A stretch of 64,000 nt of DNA from Dokdonia sp. (GTDB taxonomy: Bacteria; Bacteroidota; Bacteroidia; Flavobacteriales; Flavobacteriaceae), in the NCBI GenBank assembly GCA_020630915.1, contig JAHDIF010000007.1, forward strand, positions 62,001 to 126,000. The letters run 5' to 3'. Below, piece by piece: positions 51,540 through 59,790 of this stretch. The stretch's first letter is position 1; every line of letters begins with the position of its first letter. The notes under the pieces are model-generated. The model did not search any database. It had not been told where the DNA came from and saw only the letters and a program-made list of their open reading frames with translations. A program made the translations under genes and the position numbers.

Positions 51540-52540
51540 TATATCAGATTGTTATCTTTAATACACGCTTCAATGGCCTTACCAAAAACCTCTTGCAAGG
51601 TCATTCTAGCCGCTTTTATCTGTCTAGGGATAATACTTTCTGTAGACAACCCAGGATTGGTATTTACTTCTACAAAATGTGGGATTCCTTCGTGAAAGAT
51701 AAAATCTACTCTGCAAATCCCCTTTAAATTAAGTTTATCGTATACTACCGCTGTAAGATCCTGTACTGCCTTTGTATCACTCTCAGACAAACGTGCAGGC
51801 ACAATTTCTTCCGACTTCCCAGAATACTTGGCCTCTAGATCAAAAAAGTCTCCATCTGGAACAATCTCACAAACGGGTAACACAACCGTCTCTGCACCAA
51901 AGTTAAAAACCCCTACTGACACTTCAGTTCCCGAGAGGAAGGACTCTATTAAAATTTCGTGATCTTCCGTAAACGCTTTATCGAGAGCATCTTTGAGTGC
52001 ACTTTCTTCATACACTTTACTCACGCCGTAGCTGGAGCCGGAACGATTGGGCTTTACAAATACGGGATAGTCAATATTGCTTTTTTCTAGTTCCGATTTC
52101 GCGAAAGCGTACACATCTTCATCTTTTTTATGTAGATAAACAGAAGATGCCATCGGAATATTATAGGATCGCAACACACTCAAAGTATCTCTTTTATTAA
52201 AAGTAAGGGCGCTCTCATAAAAATCACAACTGGTTTGCGGGATGCCTATCGCTTTAAGATATGCTTGCATCTCACCATCCTCTCCTGGAGAGCCGTGTAT
52301 GGTATTGTAACAGGCATCAAAAAATACTTGCCCAAAAGGTAGCATTGCACTAAAATCCCTTTTATTGATGTGAAACTCTTCTCCTTCATACATACACACC
52401 CATCTATCCTTTAAAATATGTACGGCATAAGCTTCATAGGCATCCTTATCTAATGCATTTAGAACGGTTTGCCCGCTATTTATAGAGATTTCTACCTCGC
52501 TACTATAGCCACCCATTAAAACAGCAATATTTTTTTGCAT
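51539..52540 (-). CDS. ddl: D-alanine--D-alanine ligase
   Basis: 333 residues from MQKNIAVLMGGYSSEVEISI: ATP-grasp ligase with VEISINSG (substrate-binding serine), HGSPGEDGEMQAYLKAIGIP, VKPNRSGSSYGVSKV, CRVDFIFHEG and EVNTNPGLS. It makes the D-Ala-D-Ala dipeptide for peptidoglycan. I start at 52540; the upstream 11 codons are not family-like. A decayed palindrome (GATTTCGCGAAAGC, 52095-52108) encodes AFAKSE. The last codons belong to the 39-bp repeat. ddl seems intact. Confidence 0.95.
   Translation of the reverse strand: MQKNIAVLMGGYSSEVEISINSGQTVLNALDKDAYEAYAVHILKDRWVCMYEGEEFHINKRDFSAMLPFGQVFFDACYNTIHGSPGEDGEMQAYLKAIGIPQTSCDFYESALTFNKRDTLSVLRSYNIPMASSVYLHKKDEDVYAFAKSELEKSNIDYPVFVKPNRSGSSYGVSKVYEESALKDALDKAFTEDHEILIESFLSGTEVSVGVFNFGAETVVLPVCEIVPDGDFFDLEAKYSGKSEEIVPARLSESDTKAVQDLTAVVYDKLNLKGICRVDFIFHEGIPHFVEVNTNPGLSTESIIPRQIKAARMTLQEVFGKAIEACIKDNNLI
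51567..51605. repeat. 39-bp direct repeat of the ddl 3' end, right copy
   Basis: Copy within intact ddl, encoding MTLQEVFGKAIEA; identical to 51011-51049. Confidence 0.95.
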
Positions 52541-52617
52541 AAAAAGAAAAGTAGTTTTATTTATGGTAATCAAAAATAACCTTTAATATCCCTCGTTCCA
52601 AAAGGGAGCCATTTTTA

Positions 52618-52625
52618 TATCTTTG
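52618..52625 (+). promoter_or_regulatory. -7 box (TATCTTTG) before the PASTA gene
   Basis: Matches TAnnTTTG, 19 bp before the start codon. The -33 region has only TTC at the expected position. Confidence 0.45.
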
Positions 52626-52644
52626 CTTTACTAACCACTACCCT

Positions 52645-53253
52645 ATGAGTATCATAAAATTTATTTTTAGCAAGGCCTTTGTAAAACAGTTAGTCCTTGC
52701 CCTCGTTATCCTAATCGCATTTATATTTCTGGTAAAATGGTGGCTTAGCAGCACAACTAACCACGACCAGCGTATCGCCGTTCCAGACATTAAAGGGATG
52801 ACGCTAGAGCTTGTAGAACAAGAACTCTCCAATGCAGATCTTAGATATTTTATTATAGATAGTGCAAATTACAATCCAGATTACCCTAAATACTCGGTAA
52901 TTGAACAAAATCCAGCTGCTGGAAAATTTGTAAAAGAAAACAGACAGATTTATTTAGTTTTAAATCCTTCTGGATATCGTAAACTTACGATCCCAAATGT
53001 GATAGACAAAACCAGAAGGCAAGCAGAGCCTACACTTAAAGCCCTTGGTTTTAAAATAGGAAAAATCACCTATATAGATCATATAGGAAAAGACGAAGTA
53101 CGTGGTTTAAAACATAACGGAAAGACCTTAAAGCCAGGAGACTTATTGCAAAAAACATCTACGATAGATTTAGTTTTAGGAAACGGAAAAGGAGATTACA
53201 GAGACGCCTTTTCTAATGATAGTACAGACGACGATTCAGATGGAGGAAACTAA
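52645..53253 (+). CDS. Membrane-anchored PASTA-domain protein
   Basis: 202 residues: one membrane helix (LVLALVILIAFIFLVKWWLS, about 16-36), then PASTA repeats outside the membrane (IAVPDIKGMTLELVEQELSN, VIEQNPAAGKFVKENR, LTIPNVIDKTRRQAEPTLKA) and a Asp/Ser-rich tail. PASTA domains bind muropeptides or beta-lactams; here there is no kinase or transpeptidase domain attached. It overlaps the rluD-type gene by 14 bp, so the two are coupled, and is divergent from ddl, another cell-wall gene. Confidence 0.88.
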   Translation: MSIIKFIFSKAFVKQLVLALVILIAFIFLVKWWLSSTTNHDQRIAVPDIKGMTLELVEQELSNADLRYFIIDSANYNPDYPKYSVIEQNPAAGKFVKENRQIYLVLNPSGYRKLTIPNVIDKTRRQAEPTLKALGFKIGKITYIDHIGKDEVRGLKHNGKTLKPGDLLQKTSTIDLVLGNGKGDYRDAFSNDSTDDDSDGGN

Positions 53254-54274
53254 TCCTATAGGCCCTGAGCCTCAAGACGAATTATACGAGCACCATTCTT
53301 TTACGGCAAGTGACGGCCAAGAGCCTTTGCGTGTAGATAAATTTCTGATGAATTTTGTAGAAAACGCAACGCGTAATAAAATTCAGAAAGCTGCAAAGAA
53401 TGGTAGTATAGAAGTTAATGGCAACGTCGTAAAACAGAATTATAAGGTAAAAGCGGGAGACAAAGTGCGAGTTCTCTTTGAGCACCCGCCTTTTGAAAAT
53501 TTATTGACACCTCAAGACATTCCCATCTCCATTGTTTATGAAGATGATGATCTTCTAGTGGTGAACAAAGAAGCAGGAATGGTCGTGCATCCTGGCCACG
53601 GCAACTATTCTGGAACGCTTATCAATGCCTTGATTTTTCATTTTGATAATTTACCCAACAATAATAGTGATCGTCCAGGTTTAGTACACCGTATAGACAA
53701 GGACACTTCTGGTCTTCTTGTAGTTGCCAAAACAGAACAGGCGATGACAGACCTATCTAAACAGTTTTTTGATAAAACTACAGAGCGAGAATATGTAGCT
53801 GTTGTCTGGGGTAATGTAGTAGAAGATCAAGGAACCATCGAAGGTAACATAGGGCGTCATCCTAAAAATAGATTGCAGAATACGGTCTGGGAAGGTGAGG
53901 ATGCTCATTATGGAAAACCAGCAGTCACACATTATAAGGTCCTAGACCGACTAGGATATGTAACCCTGGTCTCTTGTAAACTAGAAACAGGTCGCACCCA
54001 CCAGATTCGTGTACATATGAAATATATAGGACATACGCTCTTTAACGATGAACGCTACGGAGGGAATGCCATTCTCAAGGGAACCTCATTCTCTAAGTAC
54101 AAACAGTTTGTAGATAATTGTTTTAAAGTACTCCCTAGGCAAGCGCTGCACGCAAAGACCTTAGGATTTGTGCACCCAACTACAAAAGAAATGATGCGAT
54201 TTGAAGCTCCGCTCCCAGAAGATATGCAGCAATGCATCCATAAATGGAAGACGTATGCCACACATCAACAATAG
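53240..54274 (+). CDS. RluA/RluD-family pseudouridine synthase
   Basis: 344 residues from MEETNPIGPEPQDELYEHHS: an S4 domain (LRVDKFLMNFVENATRNKIQ) and a catalytic domain with HRIDKDTSGLLVVAKT (catalytic Asp) and LETGRTHQIRVHM. RluD-type enzymes modify uridines of 23S rRNA helix 69. The ATG at 53216 would overlap the PASTA gene more; I prefer 53240. Which site it modifies cannot be read. Confidence 0.93.
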   Translation: MEETNPIGPEPQDELYEHHSFTASDGQEPLRVDKFLMNFVENATRNKIQKAAKNGSIEVNGNVVKQNYKVKAGDKVRVLFEHPPFENLLTPQDIPISIVYEDDDLLVVNKEAGMVVHPGHGNYSGTLINALIFHFDNLPNNNSDRPGLVHRIDKDTSGLLVVAKTEQAMTDLSKQFFDKTTEREYVAVVWGNVVEDQGTIEGNIGRHPKNRLQNTVWEGEDAHYGKPAVTHYKVLDRLGYVTLVSCKLETGRTHQIRVHMKYIGHTLFNDERYGGNAILKGTSFSKYKQFVDNCFKVLPRQALHAKTLGFVHPTTKEMMRFEAPLPEDMQQCIHKWKTYATHQQ

Positions 54275-54356
54275 GTGATAGTTTTATAATCAAAATCGAT
54301 ACCTGCGGGCTGTAAAAGCAAACATCATTTCCTATTTTTACATAAAAGATTGAATT

Positions 54357-55121
54357 ATGAAAATTGTTGTTTCTCCGGCCAAATCACTCAACTTTGAAAC
54401 ACCTCTTCCTACAGAGAAATTCACACAACCTACTTTTTTAGAAGAAGCGTCAAAATTAAATGGTGCGCTTTCGCGAAAATCAAAGAAAGCCATAGGAGAG
54501 TTAATGCACATTAGTGATGCACTAGCAACGCTCAATAAAGAACGCACACAACAGTTTAGCACCCCGTTTACAGCAACAAATGCTCGTCCTGCGGTATATA
54601 CCTTTGATGGAGATGTCTATCAAGGACTAGATGTTTTTACACTCCCAGAAGAGCAAATAGATCAATTGCAAGACTCCTTACGTATTCTATCAGGTATGTA
54701 TGGCGTATTGAAACCATTAGACCTTATGCAAGCATACCGCTTAGAAATGGGTACAAAGCTTAAGGTAGGACGCGCAGACAACCTTTATAAATTTTGGGGA
54801 GATATAATAACCAAAAAACTCAATGAAGAATTAAAAGAGGACGAGCTATTTATCAATCTAGCCAGTAATGAATATTTTAAGGTGGTCAATACTAAACTTC
54901 TAAAAGTACCCGTGATTACACCCATTTTTAAAGACTTTAAAAATGGCAAACTCAAAGTAATCTCTTTCTTTGCTAAGAAAGCCCGAGGTAGAATGATGCG
55001 TTATATCCTAGACACAAACGCTCAGACAGTTTCAGACCTATTAGGCTTTGATTATGATGACTACAGATATAGTGAAGAGCATTCTAATCCAGAGAAGAAG
55101 GAGTATACTTTTGTTAGGTAA
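54357..55121 (+). CDS. yaaA: YaaA-family peroxide stress protein
   Basis: 254 residues starting [20 protein letters not shown], with YNGDVYxG-type [35 protein letters not shown] and [13 protein letters not shown], the family blocks. YaaA limits free iron and protects DNA during hydrogen peroxide stress in E. coli. ALSRKSKKA near residue 38 is encoded by a decayed palindrome (GCTTTCGCGAAAAT, 54467-54480). Confidence 0.93.
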   Translation: MKIVVSPAKSLNFETPLPTEKFTQPTFLEEASKLNGALSRKSKKAIGELMHISDALATLNKERTQQFSTPFTATNARPAVYTFDGDVYQGLDVFTLPEEQIDQLQDSLRILSGMYGVLKPLDLMQAYRLEMGTKLKVGRADNLYKFWGDIITKKLNEELKEDELFINLASNEYFKVVNTKLLKVPVITPIFKDFKNGKLKVISFFAKKARGRMMRYILDTNAQTVSDLLGFDYDDYRYSEEHSNPEKKEYTFVR

Positions 55122-55164
55122 TACTCTATTATAATATGCTTCGCTTTTTTTATATTTTCGTTGC

Positions 55165-55887
55165 ATGTTATATTATCTAATAATAGCCCTCCAAATATAT
55201 TGCGCTTATCACGCGTATAGCACAAGAAACCAAACATATTGGTATCTCGTTATATTTTTTGCGCCAGGAATTGGATCATTGATTTATCTGATAACCCAGG
55301 TATTCACCAAAAGAGACGTTAATAAAATTCAAAACCAAATTACATCGGTTATCAATCCTACAAAAAAGATCTCGGATCTTCAAAAGCAAGTAGACTTTTC
55401 TGACACCTTTAAAAACAGAGTAGATCTTGCTGATGAGTTTGCAAATATTGGAGATCACAACAATGCCATTGAAAATTATCTAAAAGCCCTAACTGGAAGT
55501 CACAGCAACGACTATCACGTAAATTCTCAAATTTTAAAATGTTATTATGAAATTGGAGATTATCAGAAAGCTTTAGAAGCTGGAAATAAAATTAAAGACA
55601 ATCCTAACTTCGAAAAATCCAAAAGTCAGTTCATATATGGTTTGAACTTATCAGAATTAGACAAAATAGAAGAAGCCGAAATTGTATTAAAAAAAATTGA
55701 TCAGCGCTATTCAAACTACCCGGAAAGACTTTTATTAGCTCAATTTTTCATAAAGAACGCTAAACAAAAAGAAGCAAAAGAAGTTTTAGAAGAACTGTTA
55801 CAGGAACAAGAACATATGACCAAACTGAACCGAAGATTGTATAGGCAAACATTTAAAAACATAGAACTAACCTATAAATCTTTGTAA
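55165..55887 (+). CDS. Membrane-anchored TPR-like protein
   Basis: 240 residues: two membrane helices (MLYYLIIALQIYCAYHAYST; YWYLVIFFAPGIGSLIYLIT), then helical repeats resembling TPRs (FKNRVDLADEFANIGDHNNA, IENYLKALTG; VNSQILKCYYEIGDYQKALE; EAEIVLKKIDQRYSNYPERL). The gene is A-rich. Function unknown; TPRs suggest protein binding at the membrane. It ends 7 bp before the convergent bTHX stop. Confidence 0.75.
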   Translation: MLYYLIIALQIYCAYHAYSTRNQTYWYLVIFFAPGIGSLIYLITQVFTKRDVNKIQNQITSVINPTKKISDLQKQVDFSDTFKNRVDLADEFANIGDHNNAIENYLKALTGSHSNDYHVNSQILKCYYEIGDYQKALEAGNKIKDNPNFEKSKSQFIYGLNLSELDKIEEAEIVLKKIDQRYSNYPERLLLAQFFIKNAKQKEAKEVLEELLQEQEHMTKLNRRLYRQTFKNIELTYKSL

Positions 55888-55894
55888 ACTCAGC

Positions 55895-56017
55895 TTACTT
55901 CTTTTTCTTAGGGTTGGCAAGCTGCTTGGCCAGCTTTCTCGCCTTTCTTTTTCTTCTCACCCCAAAGGTTCCTCTAAATATTTTGCCTCTTTTAGACTTT
56001 TGATCTCCTTTACCCAT
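55895..56017 (-). CDS. 30S ribosomal protein bTHX
   Basis: A 40-residue, extremely basic protein beginning MGKGDQKSKRGKIFRGTFGV and ending in NPKKKK. The MGKGDxKxxRGKIFxGxxGxRR start is the Bacteroidota/Thermus THX signature; in Thermus this peptide sits in the head of the 30S subunit. The gene is too short for normal ORF cut-offs and lies on the opposite strand to its neighbours, filling the gap between two + strand genes. Confidence 0.85.
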   Translation of the reverse strand: MGKGDQKSKRGKIFRGTFGVRRKRKARKLAKQLANPKKKK

Positions 56018-56062
56018 CACTTTTGTGTTTTAGTTATTTAAATTTAAGCAATTAAACTTGCT

Positions 56063-56725
56063 ATGTCAAAGGTCTTTCATCATATTCATCCCTATCCACC
56101 TTTTAATCTGGAAAACGCCACAAAACTAATTGTAGGCACCCTACCTCCACCACGTTTTACGAGTGGTGATTTAAAAAAGGGAGACGTACATTTTTGTTAC
56201 GGTAGTATAGATGGTCAATTGTGGCCTATTCTCAATAAAATCTTCGATCTCAACCTTTCTTTTGAAACAACACCAGAAGCTATCGAGGAGCGAAAACAAT
56301 TCTTACGATCAAGACGCATAGGTGTTTGTGACATCGTAGCTTCTTCAAAAAGAATAAAAATAGACGCTTCAGACATAGGGATGCAAGAGGTAGAACTTAG
56401 AGATATATTTACCTACTTAACCATTGCAAAAAATGTGGACACACTCCTATTCACTGGTGGAAACAGTAAGAATGGACCCGAATATTTTTTTCGCCGTAAG
56501 GCTAAAGAGTACAATATCAAACTAGAAGTACTTTCTAGCGAGGTCCCTCGTATCCATCAATTTATTTGGGAAGGTAGAACGATTAATACAGTTTCTCTCA
56601 CAGCGCCCTCTGGTGCCGCAAATAGAGCCGTAGGAAGTTTAGATCAATACAAGAAAATGAAAGCTATAAATCCCGATTTTAATACCATTGATTTTAGGGT
56701 CTTACAATATGCTCCATTTTTTTAA
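56063..56725 (+). CDS. Uracil-DNA glycosylase superfamily protein
   Basis: 220 residues: KLIVGTLPPPRFTSG near residue 22 resembles the water-activating GxxP motif and VDTLLFTGGNSKNGPEYFFR the middle strand; SLTAPSGAANR near the end is the place of the leucine-loop motif. It is close to the group annotated as UDG-family or DNA-deoxyinosine glycosylase-like. Probable role: removal of deaminated bases; substrate uncertain. Confidence 0.75.
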   Translation: MSKVFHHIHPYPPFNLENATKLIVGTLPPPRFTSGDLKKGDVHFCYGSIDGQLWPILNKIFDLNLSFETTPEAIEERKQFLRSRRIGVCDIVASSKRIKIDASDIGMQEVELRDIFTYLTIAKNVDTLLFTGGNSKNGPEYFFRRKAKEYNIKLEVLSSEVPRIHQFIWEGRTINTVSLTAPSGAANRAVGSLDQYKKMKAINPDFNTIDFRVLQYAPFF

Positions 56726-56779
56726 TAGCTTTCCTTTTTGTGGCAATTCGTATCTTCACTTGATCAATCAAAAAATCTC

Positions 56780-58534
56780 ATGAAAAAGCTATTGACTCTT
56801 GCCATAACACTACTCATACTATCCTGTGGAGATACTGTAGACAATCCAGAAAACAAGGATTTCAAAACGCTTTTTGAAACTAGTAATGGCACCCAAACAC
56901 CTACCTACGAGGAGGTGATTTCCTTTTATAAAGAACTAGACGAAGCCTATGTTTCTATTAAAACCTACGAGGTAGGCACCACAGATGCCGGCAAACCACT
57001 TACTCTTATCACTTTTAACCCCAACAGAACCTTTGATAGTGAGTTTTCCAATAATCAAGAGGTACGACGCATCCTTATTAATAACGGTATTCATCCAGGC
57101 GAATCAGACGGTATAGACGCCACCATGATGCTTATGCGCGACCTAGCGATGGGTGTCATAGAGGCTCCAGAAAAAACTTGGATAGGCGCCATAGCCGTAT
57201 ATAACATAGGCGGCGCATTAAATCGAAATAGCACTTCTAGAACCAATCAAAACGGTCCCTCAGCATATGGCTTTAGAGGTAATGCCCGCAACTACGATCT
57301 CAATAGAGATTTTATAAAAAACGATACTAAAAACAGTGAAGCCTTCACGGAGATTTTTCATCTTGTAAGACCCGATGTTTTTATAGATAACCACGTAAGC
57401 AACGGCGCAGATTATCAATACACGCTCACCCATCTCTTTACACAACACAACAAACTCAGTGGTGTTTTAGGCGAGTTTCTACACAATGATTTCCAGCCGG
57501 CTCTGGAGAAAAATCTAAAGGAAAAAGATTGGGACATCACGCCCTATGTAAATGTTTTTAATCGCACACCAGAGCAAGGATTTAGTCAGTTTTATGATCA
57601 TCCTAGATACTCTACGGGGTATACCGCACTATGGAACACAATTGGTTTAATGGTAGAAACCCATATGCTCAAACCCTACAAACCTCGGGTAGAGGGCACC
57701 TATGAACTTATGAAAAGTGCTATTGAAGTAACAGAACAAGAAGGCGAAAAGATCAAGCTATTGAGGAAGAATGCTTTTAACGCTTTCGCGAAAGCGGACA
57801 CCTACCCCATCGCATTTTCTATAGACAGCACTAAAACCACAACACTTGATTTTTTAGGGTATGAAGGAGAAATGACGCCTAGTGAAGTAACAGGAAAACA
57901 ACGCTTAAGATACAATCGAGACAAACCTTTTAATAAAGAAGTCACCTACTACAATCATTTTAAACCTACTAAAGAAGTAACCCTTCCCAAGGCCTACGTA
58001 ATCCCAAGAGGGTACCGAAACATCGCTCTCAAACTAAGGGATAATGAAATACGATTCGATCAGCTTAAAAGGGATACCACATTTATGGCAGAGGTATATC
58101 ATATAGAAGATTATAAGACTTCCCGCAATCCATACGAAGGGCACTACCCCCATTATGGAACCTCTGTAAAGCGATCTCAGGAAGAGGTAACTGTACTAAA
58201 AGGAGGATACATTATTCCCTTAGAAGATAATGAAGAAGGACTACGTTATTTACTAGAAACTCTAGAACCAGAAGCTAATGACAGTTTCTTTAATTGGAAC
58301 TATTTTGATACGATCTTACAGCAAAAAGAAGGGTTCTCGCCCTACGTCTGGGAAGACAAAGCTGCCGCATTATTAAAAGAAAACCCTGAATTGAGAGCTT
58401 CTTTTGAGTCTAAAAAACAAGAAGATCCTGCATTTGCTCAAAACTGGTATAGCCAACTAGCTTGGATTCATAAACAATCACCTAACTATGAGAAAGCACA
58501 TTTACGCTACCCCATCTTTAGGATGCTTCGTTAG
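56780..58534 (+). CDS. M14-family zinc carboxypeptidase lipoprotein
   Basis: 584 residues from MKKLLTLAITLLILSCGDTV, a lipoprotein signal with lipobox LSCG (Cys16). The zinc ligands are in NNGIHPGESDGIDATMML (HxxE) and FIDNHVSNGADYQ (second His). The rest is a large C-terminal part unique to Bacteroidota M14 proteins. It should cleave C-terminal residues of peptides at the cell surface. A palindrome at 57782 encodes NAFAKADTYP after the catalytic domain. The 3' end overlaps the convergent NUDIX gene by 33 bp. Confidence 0.88.
   Translation: MKKLLTLAITLLILSCGDTVDNPENKDFKTLFETSNGTQTPTYEEVISFYKELDEAYVSIKTYEVGTTDAGKPLTLITFNPNRTFDSEFSNNQEVRRILINNGIHPGESDGIDATMMLMRDLAMGVIEAPEKTWIGAIAVYNIGGALNRNSTSRTNQNGPSAYGFRGNARNYDLNRDFIKNDTKNSEAFTEIFHLVRPDVFIDNHVSNGADYQYTLTHLFTQHNKLSGVLGEFLHNDFQPALEKNLKEKDWDITPYVNVFNRTPEQGFSQFYDHPRYSTGYTALWNTIGLMVETHMLKPYKPRVEGTYELMKSAIEVTEQEGEKIKLLRKNAFNAFAKADTYPIAFSIDSTKTTTLDFLGYEGEMTPSEVTGKQRLRYNRDKPFNKEVTYYNHFKPTKEVTLPKAYVIPRGYRNIALKLRDNEIRFDQLKRDTTFMAEVYHIEDYKTSRNPYEGHYPHYGTSVKRSQEEVTVLKGGYIIPLEDNEEGLRYLLETLEPEANDSFFNWNYFDTILQQKEGFSPYVWEDKAAALLKENPELRASFESKKQEDPAFAQNWYSQLAWIHKQSPNYEKAHLRYPIFRMLR
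57782..57795. repeat. GCTTTCGCGAAAGC palindrome in the M14 gene
   Basis: Exact copy in the AFAKA frame (NAFAKADTYP). Confidence 0.95.
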
Positions 58535-59125
58535 ATACTCAATAGGGAAAAGGAGTTTAATATTTTCGTAGGATTTATTAAGCGCTTTTTGAGTTTGCTG
58601 GAAATCTTTCCACTTTACTTTTTCGATACCTTCATTTTCTTGCGGCACTAATTTGCCATTATACGATGAGTACATCTCGTACCAAAAGGTTTCTTTAAGT
58701 TTAAACTTCCCATTGCGTTTAAACACATGGTATGTGGTCTTAATATGTTTCTTTATGGTTACACCTTTCACCCCAGTCTCCTCCTCTACCTCACGCACTG
58801 CGCAGGTTTTTATATCTTCTCCTTTTTCTATTTTACCTTTAGGGAGGTCCCACTTCTTATTTCTATAGATAAAAAGGATTTCCTTTTTATCGTTGTATAC
58901 CAGTCCTCCTCCCGCGACTACTACGGGCAATTTTTTCTTTAAAAACTTGAGAAGTTTCTTTTCGTTTTTATGATATAAGTTCACATAAAAGAGTTCTCCT
59001 TTAGTAATCTTTTTTATAATACGCTTCAACTTTGCCTTCTTAAGCGGAATTGATTTGTAGTTATTCCCAATTTCCTTCTCAGTAGAAAGAATAATAGGGA
59101 TATCATTCACAAAAACTTTATACAT
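58502..59125 (-). CDS. NUDIX hydrolase
   Basis: 207 residues from MYKVFVNDIPIILSTEKEIG. The Nudix box is GKIEKGEDIKTCAVREVEEE followed by TGV (GX5EX7REUXEEXGU). The N-terminal 70 residues carry no known motif. Such proteins hydrolyse nucleoside diphosphate derivatives. The frame begins at 59146 inside pyrE, but the ATG at 59125 leaves a 7-bp gap to the divergent pyrE start and is preferred. Its promoter must lie within pyrE. The 3' end overlaps the M14 gene. Confidence 0.88.
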   Translation of the reverse strand: MYKVFVNDIPIILSTEKEIGNNYKSIPLKKAKLKRIIKKITKGELFYVNLYHKNEKKLLKFLKKKLPVVVAGGGLVYNDKKEILFIYRNKKWDLPKGKIEKGEDIKTCAVREVEEETGVKGVTIKKHIKTTYHVFKRNGKFKLKETFWYEMYSSYNGKLVPQENEGIEKVKWKDFQQTQKALNKSYENIKLLFPIEYLTKHPKDGVA

Positions 59126-59128
59126 TTG
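59121..59128 (+). promoter_or_regulatory. -7 box (TACATTTG) directly before pyrE
   Basis: Matches TAnnTTTG and ends 4 bp before the pyrE ATG, so transcription would start at or next to the start codon. No -33 TTG is seen at the usual spacing. Confidence 0.4.
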
Positions 59129-59132
59129 CAGT

Positions 59133-59771
59133 ATGATTTTAGACAAAGAAACGGCAAAAAAAACTGCCGAACTGTTATTGCAAATTAATGCAATTAAATT
59201 ACAACCACAAGAACCTTTTACGTGGGCTTCTGGCTGGAAATCTCCAATTTATTGCGATAACCGTATCACCTTGTCTTACCCACAGATTCGCAACTACATC
59301 CATCAAGAAATGGCCAAGCAAGTAGAGCTTATCTATGGAAAGCCTGATGCCATTGCTGGGGTTGCTACTGGTGCAATAGGCATTGGAATGCTTGTGGCAG
59401 ACTATCTCAACCTTCCTTTTGTGTACATACGCCCCGAGCCAAAAAAGCACGGTCGTCAGAACAAAATAGAAGGACATCTAGAATCTGGCAGCAATGTTGT
59501 AGTGATAGAAGATCTAATTAGTACAGGAATGAGCAGTCTTAAAGCTGTTACAGCTTTAGAAGAAGCGGGAGCTAATGTAAAAGGAATGCTCGCTATCTTC
59601 ACCTACGGTTTTGAGAAGAGTGTAACCGCTTTCGCGAAAGCAAAAACAGAACTCCACACATTAAGTGATTACAGCCACCTATTAGAACAAGCTGCAGACA
59701 CAAATTACATTACATCAAAAGAAATAGCTACGTTAGAAGACTGGCGTAAAGACCCTGCAAACTGGGGATAA
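59133..59771 (+). CDS. pyrE: Orotate phosphoribosyltransferase
   Basis: 212 residues with the PRPP-binding loop VVIEDLISTGMSSLKAV and the N-terminal GWKSPIYCDNR. It makes OMP from orotate and PRPP in pyrimidine synthesis. A palindrome at 59628 encodes TAFAKAKT in the C-terminal half. The SRPBCC gene follows after 19 bp. The start ATG is preceded by a TAnnTTTG box ending 4 bp away. Confidence 0.96.
   Translation: MILDKETAKKTAELLLQINAIKLQPQEPFTWASGWKSPIYCDNRITLSYPQIRNYIHQEMAKQVELIYGKPDAIAGVATGAIGIGMLVADYLNLPFVYIRPEPKKHGRQNKIEGHLESGSNVVVIEDLISTGMSSLKAVTALEEAGANVKGMLAIFTYGFEKSVTAFAKAKTELHTLSDYSHLLEQAADTNYITSKEIATLEDWRKDPANWG
59628..59641. repeat. GCTTTCGCGAAAGC palindrome inside pyrE
   Basis: Exact copy in the AFAKA frame (VTAFAKAKTE). 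Confidence 0.95.
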
Positions 59772-59790
59772 CACTTACAAACATCACACA

